Positions 57,683 through 64,000 of a stretch of DNA of 64,000 bases are shown one piece after another. The stretch spans positions 248,001-312,000 of the forward strand of contig CAVSJQ010000004.1 in assembly GCA_963728355.1 (NCBI GenBank), written 5' to 3'. The position numbers were made by a program, and so were the translations under genes. This DNA is from Sva-07 sp963728355 (GTDB lineage Bacteria > Actinomycetota > Acidimicrobiia > Acidimicrobiales > Ilumatobacteraceae). The number at the start of each line of letters is the position of its first letter. Positions within the stretch are counted from its first letter, which is position 1. The notes below the pieces were generated by a model. The model made no database searches. It saw nothing but the letters and a program-made list of their open reading frames with translations, and was not told the DNA's origin.

Positions 57683-59236
57683 ATGGCCGACGACCAGACG
57701 TTCCACGACGACATCGAGGGCTACACCGGCCGGCTCAGCTATCGGATCGGTGAGACGGTCACGTTGCACGTGTCGACGCACAGCCCGCGCTTCGACGTCG
57801 TCGTCGAGCGGTGGGGTGGCACCCGGGTGCGGCGATGGGAAGCCGCCGACGTGCCCGGACGGTTCGTCGAGCCGCCGCCCGACGCCGACTCGGCCGGATG
57901 TCGCTGGCCGGCCACGATCGAGATCCCGCTCGGCGACGACTGGCAACCCGGCTTCCACCTCGTCACCCTCACCGCCCAGGGCGCTCCCGCCGCGCACGAC
58001 ATTGCCCATGCCTGCTTCGTCGTCCGGCGCCGCGCCGGCGATCCGCCGCAGGCGCGTGCGTTGCTCGTGCTCGACACCAACACCTGGCACGCCTACAACA
58101 CGTGGGGCGGCCGCAGCCTCTACACCGGGGCCACGACGGTGTCGCACGCTCGACCCTTCGGACGCGGGATGCTGTGCCGGCCCGAGGTCGATCGCGACGA
58201 CCGCAAAGCGCGACCCGTCCGGTGGGGTGAGGAACCCGACGTCGACGGCTCGATCTTCCAGCGCTACCGGACCGAGCATGACTACCCGGCGGCGATCGGG
58301 TCGGCGGGGTGGTTCACCCACGCCCGTCGGTTCGTGGAGTGGGCCGAGGGGTCGGGTCACCGGTTCGACTACGCCGTGTCGTCCGATCTCGAGCGTGATC
58401 CCGACGCGCTCGCCGGGTACGAGACCGTCCTCAGCGTGGGGCACGACGAGTACTGGTCGGCCGGGCAGCGCCGCGCGGTCGAGGACCATGTCCGCTGTGG
58501 TCGGAACTTCGCCAGTTTCTCGGGCAACACGATGTTCTGGCAGGTTCGCCTCGACGATGGCCCGGGCGGGCTCGCCATGGTGTGTCACAAGTACTCCGCC
58601 CACCTCGACGATCCGGTGGTCGAGGCCCGTGACCCGACCGGGATGACCGGCATGTGGGCCGACCCCCTGGTGGGGCGACCGGAGTGGGAACTGCTCGGAG
58701 CCGGCTCGGCGTTCGGGCTCTATCACCGCTTCGGCATGGCCACGCCGCGCGGCGTCGGCGGGTTCGTGGTGTACCGCGACGACCATTGGATGCTGAATGG
58801 CACCGGGCTCGGCTACGGGGACGTGCTGGGCGTCGCCGACGGTGTCGTCGGCTACGAGACGCTCGGCTGTCCGCTCACGTTCGACGACCTCCAGCTGCCC
58901 GTCGCTCGATCGCACCCCGGCTTGCCCTCCGACATCGAGATCGTCGCGTTCACGCCGTCGAGCAATCTGAGGGTCGGCGAGTACCCGGCGTCGATCTCGG
59001 CGCTCAGCGACCAGGGCGACGCCGAGTTCATCGCCACTCGGCTCTACGGCGACGCCGGTGACACCAATCTCGCCCGCGTCCGCCACGGGAATGCGGTGAT
59101 GCTGACGTGTCGCCCGTTCGGGCCCGACGGTGGCGAGGTGGTCACCGTCGGCAGCACCGACTGGGTGTTCGGTCTCGCATCCGACCCCGCGGTGAGGCAG
59201 GTGACGGCCAACGTCCTCGACCGCTTCGCGAGGTGA
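57683..59236 (+). CDS. N,N-dimethylformamidase large-subunit-like protein
   Basis: A 517-aa protein like the large (beta) subunit of DMFase: a beta-sandwich start (GYTGRLSYRIGETVTLHVSTHSPRFDVVVERWGG), then ALLVLDTNTWHAYNTWGGRSLYTG, the SSDLERDPDALAGYETVLSVGHDEYWSAGQRRAVEDHV segment and FASFSGNTMFWQVR. GHDEYW and SGN-x-x-FWQVR are the family's active-site region, with Tyr/Glu iron ligands. DMFase splits N,N-dimethylformamide to dimethylamine and formate. No small subunit gene is adjacent, so the true substrate may differ. Confidence 0.82.
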   Translation: MADDQTFHDDIEGYTGRLSYRIGETVTLHVSTHSPRFDVVVERWGGTRVRRWEAADVPGRFVEPPPDADSAGCRWPATIEIPLGDDWQPGFHLVTLTAQGAPAAHDIAHACFVVRRRAGDPPQARALLVLDTNTWHAYNTWGGRSLYTGATTVSHARPFGRGMLCRPEVDRDDRKARPVRWGEEPDVDGSIFQRYRTEHDYPAAIGSAGWFTHARRFVEWAEGSGHRFDYAVSSDLERDPDALAGYETVLSVGHDEYWSAGQRRAVEDHVRCGRNFASFSGNTMFWQVRLDDGPGGLAMVCHKYSAHLDDPVVEARDPTGMTGMWADPLVGRPEWELLGAGSAFGLYHRFGMATPRGVGGFVVYRDDHWMLNGTGLGYGDVLGVADGVVGYETLGCPLTFDDLQLPVARSHPGLPSDIEIVAFTPSSNLRVGEYPASISALSDQGDAEFIATRLYGDAGDTNLARVRHGNAVMLTCRPFGPDGGEVVTVGSTDWVFGLASDPAVRQVTANVLDRFAR

Positions 59237-59284
59237 GCGATTCGATCTTCCGCCGTCGACGCCTCACCGACGAGGTATCGACGG

Positions 59285-60259
59285 TCAGGTGGCGTCGATC
59301 GACGTCAGCACGTCGTCGACGGACCGCGACGCCGGCGCCTCTCCGGCGAGTGCCATCTCGACGGCGAGGTTCTGCAGTGCCCGGTTGGCCGGGGTCGGAA
59401 TGTCGTGGAGTCGGCCGAGCAGCACGATCTCGCCGGTGAGGTAGTCGGTCTCGATCGTGCCGGTGCCGCGTCGCAGGCTCTGCCACGACGACCCGCCGGC
59501 GCGGTGCTGGTCGTCGCCGACCGGTTGGATCTTCAGTGCGTCGCCGCGGCGGGCCAGGTCGTCCTCGACGGTGGTCACCGTGATCCCTGCAGCAGCGAGC
59601 ACCGCCTCGCCTTCGGCCTGCACCATCTCGCCGAGGCGTCCCCCGAAGCCGGCGCGGCCGCACACCGCTTCGACCGCGTTGCCGAGGTTCATCAGCAGCT
59701 TGCGGTACTTCCAGCTCATGATGTCGTCGCGTGGGATCGAGCCGAAGGTCGCCGCTTCGAGCGTGGCGGCGAGCTGCACGCTCAGGTCGTCGATGCCGTG
59801 CGGGTAGCGACCCACGTCGAGGAGTCCGGAGCTCGGTGCGGTCCAGACGCGAACGACGCCGGGGGCGAGGTGGTCGGCGGGGAGCATCACGCAGATGCCG
59901 TACACGTTGGGGAACAGGCGCAGCGCCTGGCGTTCGTTCTCCACGCCGTTCTGCATGCACACGATCGGCTGGTCGGTGACGCCGGCAGCCCGCAGGTCGT
60001 TCAGCACGCCGATGGTGTCCTGGCCCTTGACGCCGAGCACGAACACGTCGTCGTCGGTGATGTCGATCTCGCCGATCGACGCGGCGACCGGTAGTTCGAC
60101 GATCGTCGTGCCGCCGGGCGACTCGTAGCGCAGCCCCGACTCGCGCATCACCCGGGCGTGCTCGCCGCGGGCGACGGCGACGACCGGCGTGCCGGCGATC
60201 GCAAGGTTGGCGGCGACGACCCCACCGACCGCTCCGGCACCGACAACGATGATCCGCAT
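59285..60259 (-). CDS. Ketopantoate reductase (PanE/ApbA) family, copy 2
   Basis: A 324-aa PanE-family protein, same length as copy 1 and the same over long runs (GAGAVGGVVAANLA, ARGEHARVMRESGLRYESP, the QNGV-x-NERQALRLFPNVYG stretch, SIPRDDIMSWKYRKLLMNLGNA). Changes are scattered and mostly conservative; both carry the catalytic lysine region. It is on the minus strand like copy 1, with the same promoter hexamer. Recent duplication within the genome or two distinct substrates are both possible. Confidence 0.85.
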   Translation of the reverse strand: MRIIVVGAGAVGGVVAANLAIAGTPVVAVARGEHARVMRESGLRYESPGGTTIVELPVAASIGEIDITDDDVFVLGVKGQDTIGVLNDLRAAGVTDQPIVCMQNGVENERQALRLFPNVYGICVMLPADHLAPGVVRVWTAPSSGLLDVGRYPHGIDDLSVQLAATLEAATFGSIPRDDIMSWKYRKLLMNLGNAVEAVCGRAGFGGRLGEMVQAEGEAVLAAAGITVTTVEDDLARRGDALKIQPVGDDQHRAGGSSWQSLRRGTGTIETDYLTGEIVLLGRLHDIPTPANRALQNLAVEMALAGEAPASRSVDDVLTSIDAT

Positions 60260-60266
60260 GGGGACG

Positions 60267-60272
60267 ACCCTA
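60267..60272 (-). promoter_or_regulatory. Putative -10 element (TAGGGT) for a leaderless transcript
   Basis: TAGGGT on the minus strand lies 7 nt before the PanE copy 2 ATG, the same as in copy 1. Confidence 0.5.
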
Positions 60273-60305
60273 TGGGGTCAGTCGACCGATGAGGAACGCG
60301 ACGCC

Positions 60306-60377
60306 GTCACCGAACGGGACTGTGACACCGAACGCGGCCATGACACCGAACGCAACCATGACACCGAACGCAACCAT
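60306..60377. repeat. 18-bp tandem repeat
   Basis: Four units of 18 bp, consensus GACACCGAACGCAACCAT; the last two are identical and the first has most changes. It lies in the divergent gap between PanE copy 2 and the thioesterase gene, next to a type 1 palindrome. Confidence 0.85.
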
Positions 60378-60391
60378 GGCGCCGATCCGAA

Positions 60392-60437
60392 ACTCGGTGA
60401 GCTCAGTCCCGGATTCCGGGACTCACTTCACCGAGAT
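60392..60437. repeat. Dispersed intergenic palindrome, type 1
   Basis: Outer arms CTCGGTGA / TCACCGAG, inner AGTCCCGG / CCGGGACT; the cleanest copy in the window. Lies between divergent genes. Confidence 0.8.
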
Positions 60438-60513
60438 TCGTGCGCGTCGATAGCCTCCGGCGGATCGATGCGCAGCGGCGCACGATCTGAACCCCCACCC
60501 ACCGAGGATTGCG

Positions 60514-61362
60514 ATGACCACCACCTTCGAAGCGGCGACCTCGATCGTCCCACGTGGCCATGATGACGCCGGACGCCGGCACTACGACGTCGAGCTCGTC
60601 GACGAATACGCGATCGCCGGCACCAAGCCGAACGGCGGCTACATGCTCGCCTGTCTTGGTCGTGCCGCGCTCGACGCTGCCCGGGAGGCCGGCTCGACGC
60701 ACGAGCACGTCATTTCCGCGTCGGCGCAGTTCCTGTCGTCGCCCGACCTCGGCCCGGCGCAGATCGCCACCGAGATCGACCGGATTGGCAAGACCGCCAG
60801 CCAGGTGAACGCGACGATCGGGGTCGATGGAGTCCTGGGTGTGCGGGCGCAGTTCACGCTCGGGACGCTGCACGAGGGGACGGCGCCGTTCTGGGGCGAG
60901 ATCGTTCCCTGCCCGTTCCCACCCCTCGAGGACCTGCCGCCGTCGCCGATGGCCGGCCAGCGCGGCAACTCGATGCAGTTCGATCCCGACGCCGGCTTCA
61001 AGATGACGCCCGACGGGCCGATTGCCAACGGCGGCGGCGAGTTCCGGGCGTACCTGCGTGACGAGGTCGACGACGTGTTCGACACGGTCGGGTTGCTCTA
61101 CGCGTCCGACGTGATGCCGCCGGCGACGTTCGGTGTGGTGCAGACGGGGTGGGTGCCGACGCTGGCGATCACGGTCTACAACCGGGCGATCCCGGCGCCG
61201 GGGCCGTTGCGGCTGCGGTTCCGTGTGCAGGTGATCCACGATGGGTACGCCGACGAGATCTGCGAAGCGTGGGACAGCGAGGATCGTCTCGTGATGCAGT
61301 CGACGCAGATGACCGCCCTCCGCATCCCGCCCGACGCAACGCTGCTCCCCGACGCCCGGTAG
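60514..61362 (+). CDS. Acyl-CoA thioesterase-like (double hot-dog) protein
   Basis: A 282-aa protein of the TesB-like thioesterase family. First hot-dog: the IAGTKPNGGYMLACLGRAAL segment (PNGGY motif) and HVISASAQFLSSPDLGPAQIATEIDRIGKTASQVNATIG. Second hot-dog: FGVVQTGWVPTLAITVYNRAIPAPGPLRLRFRVQVIHDGYADEICEAWDSEDRLV, with the catalytic-region Asp of this family. A GAGGA site precedes the ATG. It should hydrolyse acyl-CoA; chain length is unknown. Confidence 0.83.
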   Translation: MTTTFEAATSIVPRGHDDAGRRHYDVELVDEYAIAGTKPNGGYMLACLGRAALDAAREAGSTHEHVISASAQFLSSPDLGPAQIATEIDRIGKTASQVNATIGVDGVLGVRAQFTLGTLHEGTAPFWGEIVPCPFPPLEDLPPSPMAGQRGNSMQFDPDAGFKMTPDGPIANGGGEFRAYLRDEVDDVFDTVGLLYASDVMPPATFGVVQTGWVPTLAITVYNRAIPAPGPLRLRFRVQVIHDGYADEICEAWDSEDRLVMQSTQMTALRIPPDATLLPDAR

Positions 61363-61368
61363 CTCGCC

Positions 61369-61418
61369 CGATCTGCGCCCCGTGGGTCCCGGACTCCGGG
61401 ACGCAGCTGCCACAGATC
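61369..61418. repeat. Dispersed intergenic palindrome, variant
   Basis: Outer GATCTG / CAGATC, inner GGTCCCGGA / TCCGGGAC, just after the thioesterase stop and before the end of the minus-strand lipoprotein. Could act as a two-way terminator here. Confidence 0.7.
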
Positions 61419-61425
61419 GCGAGCT

Positions 61426-61874
61426 TCAGCGCTCGATCGTGACGCGTCATCGTGGCGCCGCCCCAACCGTTGACCAGATCGCGTCCTTCGACGGTCACCT
61501 CCGTCGACGTCGGGTGGGATCACGACGCCGGTGAGCGACCGGGTGAACGGCTGCTCAGCGGCGTGGTCGTGGGTGAGTTCCCGCACGCCGAGCTCGGTGC
61601 CGTCGGGGGCGACGACCCGCCAGGCGTCGGCGTAGCGCTCGGGCGTGTCGTACGGCGACGAGACGGTGACGTCGAACTGGAAGGTGTCGCCCTGAGCAGT
61701 GACGACCACGTCGACGATGTCGGGAAACAGCTGCTCGCCGGCGCTCGTCTCAGCGGTCGTCGCGATGCTCGCTGGCGTCGGGGATGGCTCCGGTTCCGAT
61801 GCACTGTCTTCGTTGCCGCAGCCGGCCACGGCCGTCGCCGCGACCACGAACACGATGGCGAAACGGGTGAGCAC
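61426..61874 (-). pseudogene. Lipoprotein gene with C-terminal frameshift
   Basis: The product starts (GTG) with LTRFAIVFVVAATAVAGCGN, a signal with lipobox VAGC, then a Ser/Pro/Thr linker and a beta-rich domain (VVVTAQGDTFQFDVTVSSPYDTPERYADAWRVV, LTHDHAAEQPFTRSLTGVVIPPDV). The expected end (TEVTVEGRDLVNGWGGATMT) appears only in another frame, near 61505, and a plausible stop (VTIER) in a third. So the gene is broken near its 3' end, by mutation or by sequence error. The domain type matches small secreted proteins with an EQPFTRSL signature. Confidence 0.55.
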
Positions 61875-61975
61875 GAGGTCAGTCTCGCCGATCGTCGAGT
61901 ACGACCGACGTCGCCGGCAGTGGTTGGTCCGGCGCACCACGATGGGTCGCAGACCGGGATGCGCCGACCTGGTCA

Positions 61976-62386
61976 TCAGCTGTCGCCGGCGGACTCCCAG
62001 GCGTTGCGCACGAGTTGCTCGAGGACTGCTGGGTCGGCGTCCGTCAGCTTCTTGAGATAGAGGCAGCCCTTGCCCGTCGAGTGTGGCCCGAGTGCGTCGA
62101 GCAGCGGATCCGGCGCCTCGTAGCCGTTGTGGATCCCGTAGATGGTCAGCGCCTGCTTGCGCGGTGAGAAGCCGACGACGAACCACTCGTTGGTGCCGGT
62201 GGTGTTGGTGTACGTCGTGTTGCCGAAGCCGATGATCGATGGGCCCCACATCGTTGCGGGTGCTCCGGTGACCCGCTCGAGGAGCGAACGCAGCGCGTGG
62301 CCGTCGGCGCGGCGGCGTTCGTTGGGGACCGCGTCGAGGAAGGCGGTGACGTCCTCGCCGGTCGGGCGTGTCGCAATCGTTGCCAT
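61976..62386 (-). CDS. DUF1801 (YdhG-like) protein
   Basis: A 136-aa DUF1801 protein: DVTAFLDAVPNERRRADGHALRSLLERVTGAPATMWGPSIIGFG, EWFVVGFSPRKQALTIYGIHN, GKGCLYLKKLTDADPAVLEQLV. This SufE/frataxin-like fold family is common in actinobacteria and has no firm function. The ATG giving MATIATRP is preferred to a start two codons upstream. Confidence 0.87.
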   Translation of the reverse strand: MATIATRPTGEDVTAFLDAVPNERRRADGHALRSLLERVTGAPATMWGPSIIGFGNTTYTNTTGTNEWFVVGFSPRKQALTIYGIHNGYEAPDPLLDALGPHSTGKGCLYLKKLTDADPAVLEQLVRNAWESAGDS

Positions 62387-62474
62387 CACCACACTGTTGC
62401 ACGGTCCGTGTCACTCGACGACGCCTCGGCCGTCGAGTTCGTGCAATGGGGCCCGAAGCGGGGAGTCTGGTGTC

Positions 62475-64000
62475 GTGGCCGTCACCGACAGCGTGAGACT
62501 CGCCCGCCGGCTCGGTTGGCTCGACCCGCGGCAGATCGCGGCCACCACAGCGGCGCTGACCCGATGGGGGCCGAACCTCGCCGCGCTCTACGCGGCTGCG
62601 GCGGTGCGGCATCGCGGGCGCACCGCGATCGTTGATCACCGCGGCACGGTGTCGTTCGGTGAGCTCGACCGGAGCTCGTCGGCGCTCGGTCAGGGCTTGC
62701 GCTCGCTCGGCCTGGCCCACGGCGACCATCTCGGCGTGTTGTGCACCAACCACCGCGACTTCGTCGACGTGTCGATCGCCGCGGCGAAGGTGGGCCTCAC
62801 GTGCGTGTACCTGAACACCGGCTTCGCTGCCCCGCAGCTGGGTGAGGTGCTGCGTCGGGAGGGCGGTGCTGACGGTGTCGGTGCGGTGGTGGTCGACAGC
62901 GACCTCGTCTCGGTGGTCGAGGCCTCGGGCTTCGACGGTCACGTGGTGGTGGCCGACGGCGACCGCGACTCGACATCGGGATCGCACCGGTCGATCGACG
63001 ACGTCCGCGCGATGGGATCGTCGCGACCGCTCCCGCCGAGGCTCCCGATCGCTCCGGTGCTGTTGACGTCAGGGACGACGGGCACGCCGAAGGGTGCGCG
63101 CCGTGCGGGACGGCCCGCCGGGCTGTCGTCGGCGCTCGGGGTGCTGGAACGCATTCCGTATCGGGCCGGCGATGTTGCCGTGATCCCGACGCCACTGTTC
63201 CATGCGTGGGGGCTCGCTCAGTTGACGATCGCGGCGGCCACGGCGTCGACCGCCGTGTTGGTGCGCCGATTCGACGTGGACGAGACGCTCGACGCGGTCG
63301 CCGCCGAGCGAGCGCAGGTGCTCGCTGTCGTGCCGGCGATGCTCCAGCGGATCCTCGCCGCCGACACGAACGACCGTCACCTGTCGTCGTTGCGGATCGT
63401 CGCCTGCAGCGGCTCCGCTCTTCCGGCTGTCGTGGCGACGGAGTGGATGGATCGGTTCGGCGACAACCTGTACAACGTCTACGGCTCGACCGAGGTCGGC
63501 CAGGCGACGCTCGCGACCCCGGAGGATCTGCGCGCCGCACCCGGAACCGCGGGCCGGGTCATCGCGGGCACCGTGGTGGAGGTGGTCGACGAGCGGGGTG
63601 AACCCGTCGCGTCGGGCGAGACCGGCCTGATCATCGTCGGCAGCGACGCCCAGTTCACCGAGTACACCGGAGGTGGAACGAAGGAACGGATCCGCGGGCT
63701 GATGTCGTCGGGTGACGTCGGGCACTTCGACGCCGAAGGCCGGCTGTTCGTGACCGGGCGCGCCGACGACATGATCGTCAGCGGCGGCGAGAACGTGTTC
63801 CCGCTCGAGGTCGAGGAGATCCTGTTGTCACACCCCGACGTGGTCGACGCCATGGTGGTCGGCGTTGCCGACGTCGACTTCGGCCAGCGGCTGGCAGCCA
63901 TGGTGGTGCGCAGGCCCGGCGGGTCGATCGATGCCGACGGGATCCGATCGTTCGTCGCCGCTCGGCTGGCTCGTCACAAGGTGCCCCGCGATGTCACCTT
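62475..64000 (+). CDS. Acyl-CoA synthetase (AMP-binding), partial at window end
   Basis: An adenylate-forming enzyme, 508 codons in the window and no stop before the edge. Motifs: ATP loop LLTSGTTGTPKGARR, IPTPLFHAWG, YNVYGSTEVGQATLA (A5), SSGDVGHFDAEGRLFVTGRADDMIVSGGENVFPLEVEEIL (A7-A8, including the hinge Asp) and the beginning of the A10 region (RHKVP). It probably activates a fatty or other carboxylic acid to its CoA ester. The GTG at 62475 is the likeliest start, but two other GTGs are close. Divergent from the DUF1801 gene. Confidence 0.88.
   Translation, partial: MAVTDSVRLARRLGWLDPRQIAATTAALTRWGPNLAALYAAAAVRHRGRTAIVDHRGTVSFGELDRSSSALGQGLRSLGLAHGDHLGVLCTNHRDFVDVSIAAAKVGLTCVYLNTGFAAPQLGEVLRREGGADGVGAVVVDSDLVSVVEASGFDGHVVVADGDRDSTSGSHRSIDDVRAMGSSRPLPPRLPIAPVLLTSGTTGTPKGARRAGRPAGLSSALGVLERIPYRAGDVAVIPTPLFHAWGLAQLTIAAATASTAVLVRRFDVDETLDAVAAERAQVLAVVPAMLQRILAADTNDRHLSSLRIVACSGSALPAVVATEWMDRFGDNLYNVYGSTEVGQATLATPEDLRAAPGTAGRVIAGTVVEVVDERGEPVASGETGLIIVGSDAQFTEYTGGGTKERIRGLMSSGDVGHFDAEGRLFVTGRADDMIVSGGENVFPLEVEEILLSHPDVVDAMVVGVADVDFGQRLAAMVVRRPGGSIDADGIRSFVAARLARHKVPRDVT

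Noticed and set aside
1..64000. CRISPR arrays, rRNA and tRNA genes
   Set aside because: No regularly spaced direct repeats with unique spacers and no tRNA cloverleaf or rRNA sequence were noticed when reading; a tRNAscan or Infernal run would settle it.

Overview
The window is a high-G+C chromosome segment with almost no intergenic space. The gene content points to an actinobacterium, most likely an Acidimicrobiia member such as an Ilumatobacter relative. The support is three intact and one broken luciferase-like (LLM, F420/flavin type) oxidoreductase, a deazaflavin-dependent reductase, actinobacterial CcdA/MazF pairs, DUF222-HNH (13E12-type) repeat genes, and many genes that seem to be read from leaderless promoters (TANNNT 6-7 nt before the start codon). 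The taxon is an inference; no rRNA or tRNA gene was seen.

Layout. 0-31 kb is mostly housekeeping and accessory metabolism: a cyclase-ATPase-TPR sensor overlapping a subtilisin-like protease that carries five NPWHA-type pentapeptides (1.8-5.8 kb), a DUF4242-cyclase fusion, a ROK kinase, an SDR, a tryptophanase-family lyase, a PanE paralogue, a folate cluster (folB, PPOX-like gene, folK, folP-like), CinA-like and beta-lactamase-like proteins, a BTAD-ATPase regulator divergent from small genes, and an ABC transporter with its own histidine kinase and response regulator (24.0-29.1 kb). Around 30-31.7 kb lies debris: a MazF remnant, and an LLM gene and a TetR gene that have both lost their 5' ends at one junction.

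32-45 kb is the most coherent metabolic block. A GntR-controlled operon (dimethylglycine-dehydrogenase-like protein, EtfB, EtfA) converges on an IclR-flanked seven-gene operon (corrinoid protein, DUF1638, virulence-factor-family protein, pterin methyltransferase, ASKHA corrinoid activator, MttB-family methyltransferase, MetF). Nearly all junctions are overlapping stop/start codons. Together these genes could strip methyl groups from a quaternary amine, probably glycine betaine: the first via corrinoid to tetrahydrofolate, the next oxidatively via FAD/ETF.

45-57.7 kb is a rearranged, defence-like segment: two DUF222-HNH genes with a shared 30-bp upstream sequence, a large RecB-like/RNase H-like/DNA2-type helicase, a decayed copy of that helicase's 3' end beside the first HNH gene, two intact CcdA/MazF pairs, two antitoxin genes frameshifted at the same site, and a MazF with an internal deletion. 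57.7-64 kb returns to metabolism: an N,N-dimethylformamidase-like protein, a second PanE nearly the same as the first, a thioesterase, a frameshifted lipoprotein, a DUF1801 protein and an acyl-CoA synthetase that runs off the window.

Across the window there is also a family of at least seven intergenic palindromes sharing a GTCCCGG/CCGGGAC core, found in convergent, divergent and codirectional gaps alike.
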